DNA from: Cohnella sp. SGD-V74
GTDB lineage: Bacteria; Bacillota; Bacilli; Paenibacillales; Paenibacillaceae
Direction of reading: 5' to 3'
Assembly (NCBI RefSeq): GCF_003001675.1
Contig: NZ_PVYW01000009.1
Span: 124,001-188,000 of the forward strand
Length of the DNA stretch: 64,000 bases
The notes beneath the pieces are model-generated. The model was not told the DNA's origin. It saw only the letters and a list, made by a program, of their open reading frames with translations, and did not search any database. Below are positions 41,701 to 49,473 of this stretch, piece after piece (the first letter of the stretch is position 1; every line of letters begins with the position of its first letter). Position numbers and translations under genes: made by a program.

Positions 41701-41860
41701 CAATGTGATTAGCGTTGTTCAAACCACCGAGAGTGCGGAAAGTTATAAAATCAAATACCAATACAACGGTCAAGGCTCCGTGAGCTTTTCGATTGTTCTG
41801 GAAGATTCCGAAGGCAAGCGTATAAACTATGAAATTATGATTACACCGCCTACTATTTGA
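38789..41860 (+). CDS. secreted FecR-domain protein with coiled coil and beta-sandwich repeats
   Basis: The 1023-residue exported protein has, in order: a signal peptide (1-29, AQEASAAS), a FecR domain (about 32-150, with NEGDILTVGAGGSAVLQFANGS and TPTAIMGVRGTN, the usual ending), a helical Lys/Glu-rich coiled coil (about 230-415), a Gly/Ser linker (about 424-445), a Thr-Pro repeat (about 447-458), and some 560 residues of beta-rich repeats that resemble cadherin-like/Ig-like bacterial domains. No LPXTG or TonB partner is present, so the classical iron role of FecR does not apply. GGGAGAGGAGC precedes the ATG. Gene order links it to the CHASE2 cyclase. Confidence 0.85.
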   Translation: MKKLVAYALGVLLVALPLLGVLAQEASAASSRVAVVKELKGTVKVKKSGGSKEFTAFAKMSLNEGDILTVGAGGSAVLQFANGSSEDDQMAVSANTTLTFSKLKEGKNTVTKVSVQNGSVWSTVKSIKSANDEFTLETPTAIMGVRGTNLLASVNPVTGDSKFIIASGVGQIVPTNKRTNATPPDVLVFPGQQITIDDRNQTDEFPDEVIPADLSSFLNNASPAIIAAILQSKNAIDQENEEFINKKKKELEDGQTDSSLELNTVDDLNRITQNLNNLVANILQEVLKSQIIAQAELQKLIDEANPTLKNKIDLANTPPPALTELEKRKQELLKQKEEARLEAAKKQKEADLLRQLDEIMKRVAEEKKKQEEANRKALEEKKNKAKEEYVNKLAEAEKKRFEEESKKREQELKDRTTMPSVAPSPTTGGGGGGSSGGGGGNQTPTPTPTPTPTPVPAAKPEELTGWKTTTDSNQELTWKMTDSSTFITHTVQAAASVSLQIQFDSNVSEVRIDDLGQSQSPFETIKWTASGQTQSIPLRDHGMNAFMLTVVHAEGGQPSGGSYSTYYLKVLNGESGPNWEEENDPLELRYGEMQQVGYERNASGVFEATVPLTAREISVSYGNYLVEEAVVNGSPVEFDVEFPKVQLHVGTNTVKFLVTDQLGYFTHWYTFHIEVEALPEGVEAWSLLVNNQSYQIQLTPDGEFYAVLPSVQANDVVQLTIQIGDGYGGTLDPYAVEVQETELNPGTNTVNLEVYGDDYYRYDIRITDEFEMSTWVQLTLKVGEVLLVNDQLNSGGIDFNYYSNEQYKTHSLIYTGDTSYIASLPVDVTSGWLSFYEFLGNFDLDFEFEYADFRIEWNGQVLGEGQGSEVNGLQPGVNLLKLYVDPLRVFEPNTSAVFDLYFYVGEIPGSLALQAITVNDENFNPIEMTLGEFLRYTGQFHQESLDAQIVNIDFQTAPGTRLIEDWTSTQPNVISVVQTTESAESYKIKYQYNGQGSVSFSIVLEDSEGKRINYEIMITPPTI

Positions 41861-41902
41861 GCAATGCCCGACGACCCAACTTTCAATTAAAGGAGAACTA
41901 CC

Positions 41903-43486
41903 GTGACTAAAAATACAACCAGACGGTACACGATGGCTACGGCAGTCCTGCTGACTGCGGGAATGGCTTTTGCTTCGTTCGCCGGAGCCGCGGCCCCAGG
42001 CTGGACCAAGTCCGCCAAGCTGTACGAAGTGAGAACGTGGGTGGGACAAGCGGGAGTCGGACATGGCGATGGAGCGCTCAATGAAGCGACGTTCTACCAT
42101 CCGAAGTCGGCGGTTGCGCTTGCGAACGGGAAATTGCTTGTAGCGGATTCCTCCAACCATCGGCTGAGAACGCTGGATGCGGACAAGTCGGCTCTCTATG
42201 CGGGCTACTGGCTCGGCGAAGACGAGGCGGGCAATCCGATCGGCGGCTTAAACGACGACTCGGCCGAGCGCGCAGCCTTCGATTCTCCTTCAGGGCTTGC
42301 CGTCGATGCGAAAGGCAACGTCTACGTAGCGGACAGCGGCAATCACGCGATCCGCAAGATCGCGCCTGACGGAACGGTAACGACGCTGGCTGGCAGCGGC
42401 TTAATCGGTTCCGCTGACGGCAAGGGAACGAACGCACAGTTTCATGCCCCGTCCGACGTCGCCGTAGACAGCAAAGGCAACGTCTATGTGGCGGATACGC
42501 TGAACCACTTGATTCGCAAAATCGCGCCGAACGGCACGGTAACGACGCTGAACGCGCCTTCGACCCGAGTGATCGAATACGTGCAAGGAGCGGTCGAAGA
42601 CGCCGGGGATTTCCTGGACGGACCGATCGCGTCCGCCAAGTTCAATGAACCGAGCGGGCTTGCGGTCGATGCGAAAGACAATCTGTACGTGAGCGATCGC
42701 GGCAACCAGCGGATCAGATACGTCGATTTGGCTTCGGGCCAGGTGTCCACCGTTGCCGGCGGAGGAAGCTACGACGGATCGAACGCTTACTTCGTTCAAG
42801 GCGATTACGCCGATGGAGCGGCGGCTGAGTCACGCTTCAATTCGCCTGAAGGACTCGCTGTAACCGAAGACGGAGCGATCGTCATCGCGGACAGCTTGAA
42901 CCACGCCGTCCGGCTGCTGCAAGACGGCCGAGTCACGACGATCGCAGGCGTTCCGACCGAGCCCGGCTCTACCAACGGCGTGACCGCGTTCGCGCAGTTC
43001 AATCGTCCGACGGACGTCGTCGCGCTTGCCGACGGCAGGCTCGCGATCGTGGACGAGCACGGGAACAAAGTGCGCATCCTTCAGAAATACGCCGCTCCGG
43101 CGAAGCTGCCCGCGAATCAAGGGATAGCGGTGCTGCTCGACGGAAAGCTGGTGCCGACCGAAGTGCCGGCGCAGCTGAAGTCCGGCGCCGTGCTGCTGCC
43201 GGTTCGCGACGTGGGCAAGGCGCTCGGCTACCAAGTCGGCTACGACAAGAAGACGGGAGAGGCGCTTCTCACCAAGGACGGAACCGTCTACGCGATCGCG
43301 GAAGGCAAGGATACCGTCAAGAAAACCGTTTCGGGTACAAGCGCGGCGTTGAAGCTGAACGCGAAGACGGTTTCGATTAACGGCAGAATGTTTATTCCCG
43401 TTCGATTCTTCGCCGACGAGAGCGGACTCGACATTCAATGGGACGCCGCGGCGAAAACCGTCGTTATCCGGAGCAAGCAATTCTAA
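41903..43486 (+). CDS. secreted NHL-repeat protein with copper-amine-oxidase-like domain
   Basis: The 527-residue protein has a signal peptide (1-31, FASFAGAAAP), a beta-propeller of about five to six NHL repeats (residues 35-390; each carries a form of SGLAVDAKGNVYVADSGNHAI), and a C-terminal copper amine oxidase N-like domain (about 405-525; VLLPVRDVGKALGYQV and MFIPVRFFADESGLDIQWD). In Paenibacillus the latter is a common non-catalytic wall- or surface-associated module. AAAGGAGAA precedes GTG 41903. It lies 42 bases after the FecR gene and ends the operon at a terminator. Likely an extracellular binding partner; ligand unknown. Confidence 0.87.
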   Translation: MTKNTTRRYTMATAVLLTAGMAFASFAGAAAPGWTKSAKLYEVRTWVGQAGVGHGDGALNEATFYHPKSAVALANGKLLVADSSNHRLRTLDADKSALYAGYWLGEDEAGNPIGGLNDDSAERAAFDSPSGLAVDAKGNVYVADSGNHAIRKIAPDGTVTTLAGSGLIGSADGKGTNAQFHAPSDVAVDSKGNVYVADTLNHLIRKIAPNGTVTTLNAPSTRVIEYVQGAVEDAGDFLDGPIASAKFNEPSGLAVDAKDNLYVSDRGNQRIRYVDLASGQVSTVAGGGSYDGSNAYFVQGDYADGAAAESRFNSPEGLAVTEDGAIVIADSLNHAVRLLQDGRVTTIAGVPTEPGSTNGVTAFAQFNRPTDVVALADGRLAIVDEHGNKVRILQKYAAPAKLPANQGIAVLLDGKLVPTEVPAQLKSGAVLLPVRDVGKALGYQVGYDKKTGEALLTKDGTVYAIAEGKDTVKKTVSGTSAALKLNAKTVSINGRMFIPVRFFADESGLDIQWDAAAKTVVIRSKQF

Positions 43487-43499
43487 CAGCAAACGATAA

Positions 43500-43541
43500 C
43501 AGGCCGAGCTGCTCCAGTAGAGCGCTCGGCCTGATTTTTTT
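43500..43541 (+). terminator. terminator after the NHL gene
   Basis: CAGGCCGAGC (43500-43509) pairs with GCTCGGCCTG (43524-43533), followed by GATTTTTTT. Confidence 0.9.
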
Positions 43542-43594
43542 CTATCGGGCATCCCGATTCCGTACTTGGCTTTGGATCGACAGGCAGCAGGACG

Positions 43595-43714
43595 CTAAAG
43601 TTCGGAAGCCGAGTTGTCGGCTATCGGAATGTGAACGGTAACCTTGGTCCCTTCGCCGACGGCGCTTTCAATGCCTTGACATCTCTTTCTTACAATTTCC
43701 ATAATGGATTTATA
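43595..43714 (-). pseudogene. vestige of a histidine kinase C-terminus
   Basis: The minus strand encodes IMEIVRKRCQGIESAVGEGT followed by KVTVHIPIADNSASEL and a stop. GIxSxxGEGTxVxVxIP is the closing motif of HATPase_c domains of sensor kinases. The IVRK that should lie some 10-15 residues further away is almost adjacent, indicating an internal deletion, and no kinase sequence continues upstream. Only about 40 codons remain. The rest of 43542-43760 holds no gene that I can support. Confidence 0.55.
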
Positions 43715-43759
43715 TTGAACGATTGAGTCGGAACTGCTGTGAGCAGAACGGGAAAATCG

Positions 43760-43808
43760 CAATATACCGATGCAATTCGTAATATTGATGTATTGTTACG
43801 GCAATATT
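43760..43808 (+). promoter_or_regulatory. three CAATAT/ATATTG motifs upstream of the binding-protein gene
   Basis: CAATAT at 43760, AATATTG at 43781 and CAATATT at 43802 are spaced 21 bases apart, so they lie on one face of the helix, the first two in inverted orientation. They sit 62 bases before the start codon and could be sites for the AraC-type regulator coded downstream; inferred only. Confidence 0.35.
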
Positions 43809-43869
43809 ATCGTCATACGCTATTAGAAAGTGCACTCAAGGACGCCTGATTCCATAAGGGGGAACAGCA

Positions 43870-45396
43870 GTGACCGCATTTTACAGGCTTTTTGTAACCG
43901 CTTTCGCGGTGATGCTTGCTTCATGCGCACAGGACGGCGCTACTGGCGATATTCGACCCCCAGACGGTCGAGACGAGCCCAATGCGCCGGCCAAGCTGCG
44001 CATTTTTTTATCCGATCACGCGCTTGCTGTTCCTGATAATGTCGACCAGTATATTGACTATATGAATCGCCAGGCGAATGTCGAGCTTCAAATGACGTTC
44101 ATTCCTCACTCGCAATATTTGAATCAAATTCAATTAAAGTTCGCCGGCGGAGACTTTCCGGATGTGTACCAGTCATGGTCCGCGCCGAGCCAGGAGCTGA
44201 TCAACGGAGACAAGGTTCATGTTCTGAATGGGTTGATTGAGCGGTACGGGCCTAATCTGAAAAAGAACATCACGGAAGCGGCTTGGGATTCCGTTACGGT
44301 GAAGGGGCAAATATTCGCCATACCTCAGCCGTCTGAGACGCTGCAGGGCTCCGTGCTCTATATTCGCAAGGATTGGCTTGACAAGCTTGGACTTTCCGCT
44401 CCGACGAGCTCGGATGAATTGCTCGATGTAATGCGGGCTTTCCGGGACAGGGATCCGAACGGCAACGGGTTGAAGGATGAAATACCGTTTACGATGCGCG
44501 AGAAGCTGGAATGGGGCGAAAATATTTTTGGCATGTGGGGCGTCGGCTCCAAGTTTACGGAAACCTATGAGAATGGAGAACTGTTGCTCGGAAGCGTTCA
44601 TCCCCGTTATCTCGACGGATTGCGTTATATGAACCGCATGTACATGGAAGGCTTGCTTGACAATGAGTTTCTTATGAATACGATGTCGGTCTGGGATCAG
44701 AAGATCAAGTCCGGCAGAGTCGGAATTTGGGCGCATGCGCCGCGTGCTGCCGGCACCTGGCAGCAGGCGCTTGAACAGTCAGTCCCTGAGCAGGAGCCTG
44801 AGGTCATTGCGATCAAAACGCCGCGAGGAGTCGGATATGCCGGTCCGATCGGCACAAGATGGAGTCCAACCGCGAAGACGTTTATATTGATGAAAACGGA
44901 GGCGGATCCGGCAAAGACCATTCAATACTTCGACTGGCTGTTCAGCGAGGAAGGGAGATTTTTTGCGGAGAACGGAGTGGAGGGCGTCACATACCGTCGT
45001 GAGGACGGTCGGCTGCAATACGACGTTTCCAGAAATGCCGATATCGAATTTATCCAGAGGAACTTTGCCGCCCATGGCATGGATGAGCAGTTGGGGAGCG
45101 GAACAATGACCGATGACAGGATAAGGGAAAAGCTGAGCATTGCTTTCGCTGTTGCCAATTCGCAAGGCTTTGTGAACGAGACGGTCGGAATGCCTAATAT
45201 TGATAACGATTATGGCCTTCATTCCGAATTCATCGAGCATGCGGCTCTTGTTATGATCGGAGAGCGCACAACAGAAGATTACGAACGTTTTGTGGAGGAA
45301 TGGAAACGGAATGGCGGGCAGTCGTTTATAGACGAAAGGACGGCGTGGTACAAGGAAAATCGCCTGGTATCAGGCGGGCAGGAACAATCGCCGTAG
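43870..45396 (+). CDS. extracellular solute-binding lipoprotein 1 (sensor-linked)
   Basis: The 508-residue lipoprotein has a short signal peptide with lipobox LASC (Cys19) and a family 1/LplA-type carbohydrate-binding fold. It is clearly paralogous to the protein at 50430-51980: shared blocks include FPDVYQSWS, IFGMWGVGS/T, PRG(V/T)GY(A/D)GP(I/L)GTRWSP, QGFVNE/EGFVNE with AVGMP-like VGMP, and ERTAWY(K/N)ENR. AAGGGGGAA precedes GTG 43870. It is the first gene of a set with a kinase and a regulator, without permeases directly after it, so it may deliver ligand to the kinase rather than to a transporter. Confidence 0.9.
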   Translation: MTAFYRLFVTAFAVMLASCAQDGATGDIRPPDGRDEPNAPAKLRIFLSDHALAVPDNVDQYIDYMNRQANVELQMTFIPHSQYLNQIQLKFAGGDFPDVYQSWSAPSQELINGDKVHVLNGLIERYGPNLKKNITEAAWDSVTVKGQIFAIPQPSETLQGSVLYIRKDWLDKLGLSAPTSSDELLDVMRAFRDRDPNGNGLKDEIPFTMREKLEWGENIFGMWGVGSKFTETYENGELLLGSVHPRYLDGLRYMNRMYMEGLLDNEFLMNTMSVWDQKIKSGRVGIWAHAPRAAGTWQQALEQSVPEQEPEVIAIKTPRGVGYAGPIGTRWSPTAKTFILMKTEADPAKTIQYFDWLFSEEGRFFAENGVEGVTYRREDGRLQYDVSRNADIEFIQRNFAAHGMDEQLGSGTMTDDRIREKLSIAFAVANSQGFVNETVGMPNIDNDYGLHSEFIEHAALVMIGERTTEDYERFVEEWKRNGGQSFIDERTAWYKENRLVSGGQEQSP

Positions 45397-45453
45397 CAGG
45401 GCTGTCCGACGGTTAACTGCGCAGCTCCAATTATTTCATGCGGGGGGAGTGCA

Positions 45454-47265
45454 ATGTTCCGGGCGATCTCTTCGTCAATCAAGTGGAAGTTTGTCAGCTT
45501 GATGATAGTCGTTATTTTGCTGACCGTCTCCGTTATCGGCATATTCAGCTATCGGGACACTTCACGAACGCTGCAGCGCGATATCGAGCATTTCAGCGAG
45601 CAAATATTGAAGCAGGCGAGCTTTAACCTGAGCCGCTACTATCAATCCTACGAGCAAGGCTTTCTGCTGCTGGGCTCCAGCGCGGAAGTCCGGGACTGGA
45701 TGAGCAAGTCGTCCGATGATACATCGGGCAAAGCGTTTACGTATTATAAAATCACAGACAATTATATTTTGCCCTTGATGTCACGGCATAACGAAATTTT
45801 GTCGATTTCGCTCTTGTCCGATAAGGGCAACGAAATTCATGTGGAGAACGGCTATTATTTTTTGAATAAGGATTATTCCTTGTCCGAGGAGCATTGGCTG
45901 GAGACGGTGCGCGCAACGGACAAGCTCTATGTGGAGGTCGGACTAAGCGAGCATTACAAATCAAGGGACAACAAAGCGCATCCCATCATGGTCATGAGCA
46001 TGGCCAAGCAGCTTGGCAGAATCAATAACGGCTTGATTAAGATGGATATTGCGCTTGAGCCTGTTCAAAACATATTGCGCGAAATAAATCTGGGCGAGAA
46101 TGGAAACAGCATGGTTATTAATGAGTCTAACGAAATCATCGTGCATCCTGACGATTCAAGAGTCGGCAGCCGGTTGCCCGAGGAAGTGGGAGCGAGGATT
46201 GCGAACAAGGAAAAGGGCTGGTTTTTTCTGGAGGAAACGAGAGAGATGGTCATTTTCGGCAATATAGACAGCACCGCCTGGAAGACGATAGCCATCATTC
46301 CGTTCGACGATATGAACAAAAGCATTATCAGGGTTCGAAACGTTACAATCGCAACAGCGCTCATTGCGCTGATTATGTCTTCGCTGCTCGTTGTCTGGCT
46401 GACTTCATCGGTGACGAATCGATTGACTAACTTGCGCCGGATAATCAAGCGGACCAAGCTCGGCAATATTGGAATGAGGGCGCCTGTCGGCGGCAACGAC
46501 GAGGTAGCCGATCTTGGCGTTGCCTATAATCAGATGCTCGACAGGCTGGACGAGACGATTCATGCTCTGGCCGTTTCGAAATCGAAACAGCAGCAGGCAA
46601 CGATGACTGCGCTGCAATCGCAAATTAATTCACATTTTTTGTACAACACGCTGGAATCGATCAACTCGATGGCTAACTTGGTCAATCATCGGGAAATTGA
46701 GAGAGCGGCCATTAATTTGTCCAAGATGCTGCGGTATACGTCCAATTACGAAAATTCGCTTGTACAGCTTCAAAAAGAGTTTGATCACACCAATCATTAT
46801 CTGGAGATTTGCCGGCTGCGTTTCAGCGATCGCATCGCGCATGAGTTCCGGGTCGCGGAGGAGTGCAGGGAACTTCTTTGTCTGAAGGCGATTCTGCAGC
46901 CGATTGTGGAGAACAGCCTGAAGCACGGCATCGAGAAGACGGGGCAGGCCATTCGCATTGTCATTAGCGCCGAGATGGAGCAAGAGCATGTTGTCATCAA
47001 GGTCAGCGACAATGGACCGGGTTATTCGCAGGAAGCGTTGCAGCAACTGCGAGAGAGGCTGGCGATTCAGGATGCGGGGGAGGCGTACAGGGAACTGTCT
47101 CGCGTAGGATTGCTCAATGTGCAGTATCGCATCCGGATGTTCGATCAGCACAAGGATTCCGGACTGCACGTGTACAATGAACCGAATGGAGCCGTAACCG
47201 AGCTTCGATTCCTGAGACGACAAAAAAGGCGGGTGAATCCACATGCAACGAGTTCTCGTCGTTGA
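45454..47265 (+). CDS. YesM-type sensor histidine kinase
   Basis: The 603-residue membrane kinase has a first membrane segment (about 13-33), an extracytoplasmic Cache/dCache-like domain (35-295, with GLIKMDIALEPVQNIL), a second membrane segment (about 300-322), a HAMP domain, and a His_kinase family module with phospho-acceptor His394 in INSHFLYNTLESINSM. The ATPase N-box is LQPIVENSLKHGIE and the G-box VSDNGPGY. GGGGGGAG precedes the ATG. It overlaps the regulator gene by 23 bases. This kinase class typically controls carbohydrate uptake genes in Paenibacillus. Confidence 0.94.
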   Translation: MFRAISSSIKWKFVSLMIVVILLTVSVIGIFSYRDTSRTLQRDIEHFSEQILKQASFNLSRYYQSYEQGFLLLGSSAEVRDWMSKSSDDTSGKAFTYYKITDNYILPLMSRHNEILSISLLSDKGNEIHVENGYYFLNKDYSLSEEHWLETVRATDKLYVEVGLSEHYKSRDNKAHPIMVMSMAKQLGRINNGLIKMDIALEPVQNILREINLGENGNSMVINESNEIIVHPDDSRVGSRLPEEVGARIANKEKGWFFLEETREMVIFGNIDSTAWKTIAIIPFDDMNKSIIRVRNVTIATALIALIMSSLLVVWLTSSVTNRLTNLRRIIKRTKLGNIGMRAPVGGNDEVADLGVAYNQMLDRLDETIHALAVSKSKQQQATMTALQSQINSHFLYNTLESINSMANLVNHREIERAAINLSKMLRYTSNYENSLVQLQKEFDHTNHYLEICRLRFSDRIAHEFRVAEECRELLCLKAILQPIVENSLKHGIEKTGQAIRIVISAEMEQEHVVIKVSDNGPGYSQEALQQLRERLAIQDAGEAYRELSRVGLLNVQYRIRMFDQHKDSGLHVYNEPNGAVTELRFLRRQKRRVNPHATSSRR

Positions 47266-48331
47266 TGACGAGCATCTGATCCGTTCGAGTCTGTGCAAGA
47301 AAATAACGGAGCTCGGTCCTCAGTTTATCGTATCCGGAACTGCAGAGAACGGGAAAGAGGCGCTTGAATGGCTGGAGACTTATTATGCGGATATTTGCGT
47401 GACGGACGTCAGTATGCCGCTTATGAACGGCCTTGATCTGATTGAACTCGTCAAGCGGAGGTTCCCCTGGATGCACTGCGTCATCGTCTCCAGCTACGAC
47501 GATTTTAATTATGTCCGTCAAGCGCTGCAGCATGGCGCGATCGACTATATATTGAAGCCGATTGAGCAGGAAACGCTCGCGGAAGCGATGCTGAAGGCGG
47601 CTGACAGGCTGCGGCGCGAACGGGAGGATCGCGCTCGGAAGCTTCTTCTGCAGCATCTGCCTCATCACCGCAAGCTATTGGAGCATTGGGTGACGCGGAT
47701 GAAGCTCGGAGAGCTGTCCAATTTGCCCTTGCTGGTTGTAGAGACGCTGGAAACGCTGGAGATGTGGACGGAAGAGTGTCTTGATTTGTTGATGAGTCTC
47801 AGCTTTGGCTGGCTGGAGATCGTCGCGGAGGAGCTTAGCCGCGATCGAATCGAAGTGCAACTGGAGGAAGGAGAGGATATAGGGCTCGGCGACGCGTTGA
47901 TTGCAAAGGGAAAGCTCCGCTTCTACTTCAGGCTGTGCGCGGTTCGCAGGCTGGAGGAGGGGGCGGCGGCCGTCTACCGCGCATGCAAGGCAACGCAGGA
48001 TCAACCGACCCGCAAGGCGCTTGAGGACGCCAAGCAGTATATCCGGGCCAATTACGCTACGAAGCTGAGCCTGCAGGAAATCGCCGAGCAAGCGACAATG
48101 AGCCGCAGTTACTTTGCCAATGTATTTAAGCAGGAAACCGGCATGACGGTATGGAATTACATTACTTCGGTGCGGATGGACGAGGCGAGAAAGCTGCTGA
48201 TGCAATCCCCGATGAAAATGTATGAGATCGCCAAGGAAGTCGGATACGAGAACAGCGTATATTTTACTCAAACATTTAAGGAATATTATGGGTTAACTCC
48301 GGCGGAATACAAAAAACGGATGGAGGCTTGA
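47243..48331 (+). CDS. YesN-type response regulator (receiver + AraC HTH)
   Basis: The 362-residue regulator has a receiver domain (VLVVDDEHLIRSSL; phospho-acceptor Asp55 in CVTDVSMPLMNG; Lys in DYILKPIEQE), a linker of about 120 residues, and a C-terminal pair of AraC helix-turn-helices (LSLQEIAEQATMSRSYFANVFKQETG and YEIAKEVGYENSVYFTQTFKEYYG). It should activate the transport and catabolic genes that follow. Its start lies within the kinase gene, implying translational coupling. A terminator ends this first unit. Confidence 0.95.
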   Translation: MQRVLVVDDEHLIRSSLCKKITELGPQFIVSGTAENGKEALEWLETYYADICVTDVSMPLMNGLDLIELVKRRFPWMHCVIVSSYDDFNYVRQALQHGAIDYILKPIEQETLAEAMLKAADRLRREREDRARKLLLQHLPHHRKLLEHWVTRMKLGELSNLPLLVVETLETLEMWTEECLDLLMSLSFGWLEIVAEELSRDRIEVQLEEGEDIGLGDALIAKGKLRFYFRLCAVRRLEEGAAAVYRACKATQDQPTRKALEDAKQYIRANYATKLSLQEIAEQATMSRSYFANVFKQETGMTVWNYITSVRMDEARKLLMQSPMKMYEIAKEVGYENSVYFTQTFKEYYGLTPAEYKKRMEA

Positions 48332-48364
48332 GGGTTTGATCCAGTGGCGAATAATTCATTGCGC

Positions 48365-48395
48365 AAGCTCCAGCCTCCCCAGGCTGGAGCTTTTC
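48365..48395 (+). terminator. terminator after the response regulator gene
   Basis: AGCTCCAGCCT (48366-48376) pairs perfectly with AGGCTGGAGCT (48381-48391), followed by TTTT. It separates the sensing genes from the transport genes. Confidence 0.9.
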
Positions 48396-48453
48396 TCGTT
48401 TCCGGATCATTGGAGAATAGTGATATAGCAATAGAAGTCGAAATATGGCCTTA

Positions 48454-48483
48454 TTGTTGCTTGGTATTGAGTGATTTTATACT
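48454..48483 (+). promoter_or_regulatory. putative promoter of the transport operon
   Basis: TTGTTG (48454-48459), 18-base spacer, TATACT (48478-48483), 39 bases before the permease start codon. The -35 is poor, as expected for an activator-dependent promoter. Confidence 0.45.
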
Positions 48484-48521
48484 TGAATCAACAACAATTT
48501 TGCCAGCGAAGGAGAGCAGAT

Positions 48522-49457
48522 ATGGAACAAATCGATAAGAAACACTCACCAGGATTTCCTTTGCTCAAGTCAGTGCTCAAGCATCGAATTCTGTATGCGA
48601 TGCTGATTCCGGGCATCGTCTATTTGTTCATTTTCAAATACATTCCGTTATTTGGAAGCGTTATCGCTTTTAAAGATTACAACATATACAAGGGAATTTG
48701 GGCGAGCGACTGGGTCGGCTTCAAATACTTCTATCAGTTTTTTAATTACCCGCAGTTTACAAGACTTCTCTGGAATACGCTGGCCATCAGCTTCTATCAG
48801 ACGATCTTCGCGTTTCCAGCTCCGATTATTTTGGCTCTGCTGCTGAACGAATTGCGGAATGCAGCTTTTAAGAGAAGCGTGCAAACGATTCTCTATTTGC
48901 CGCATTTCCTGTCCTGGGTCATCATCGGCGGTCTCGGTTATATGCTGATGTCGCCGCAGGTCGGCCTGATTAACCAATGGATTGCCGCCTTCGGATTTGA
49001 GAAGATCCACTTTTTGCAGGAGCCCGGGTACTTCCGCTCGATCATTATTACTTCCGGCATCTGGAAGGAGATGGGGTGGAACGCGATCATATTCCTTGCC
49101 GCATTGGCAGGAATCAGTCCATCGCTGTACGAGGCGGCGAAGATCGACGGGGCCGGACGCTGGAAGCAGTTTTTGCATATTACAATGCCGGGCATTCTGC
49201 CAGCGGTCATGCTGCTCTTGCTGCTCAAGATCGGACATACGCTGGATCTTGGTTTTGAGCAAATATATATCTTCCTTAATCCGATTACCTATGCCACCGG
49301 CGATGTGCTTGACACTTATTCGTACCGCGAGGGCATTATTCAAGGCAAATACAGTATGACAACAGCGATAGGATTGTTTAAGGCCGTTGTAGGCTTCCTC
49401 CTGCTGCTTATGGCAAATCGGGCAAGTAAATCGTTGACAGGACAAGGAATTTTCTAG
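48522..49457 (+). CDS. carbohydrate ABC permease, LplB/YteP-like
   Basis: The 311-residue membrane protein has six hydrophobic segments and the EAA loop SLYEAAKIDGAGRWKQFLHITMPGI-type signature (EAAKIDGAG near residue 205). The C-terminal DVLDTYSYREGIIQGKYSMTTAIGL is typical of LplB-type permeases, which take oligosaccharides. AAGGAGAG precedes ATG 48522. It pairs with the following permease; no ATPase gene is present, so a shared MsmX-type ATPase elsewhere is expected. Confidence 0.93.
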   Translation: MEQIDKKHSPGFPLLKSVLKHRILYAMLIPGIVYLFIFKYIPLFGSVIAFKDYNIYKGIWASDWVGFKYFYQFFNYPQFTRLLWNTLAISFYQTIFAFPAPIILALLLNELRNAAFKRSVQTILYLPHFLSWVIIGGLGYMLMSPQVGLINQWIAAFGFEKIHFLQEPGYFRSIIITSGIWKEMGWNAIIFLAALAGISPSLYEAAKIDGAGRWKQFLHITMPGILPAVMLLLLLKIGHTLDLGFEQIYIFLNPITYATGDVLDTYSYREGIIQGKYSMTTAIGLFKAVVGFLLLLMANRASKSLTGQGIF

Positions 49458-49473
49458 AAAGGGGCTGGAAGCA

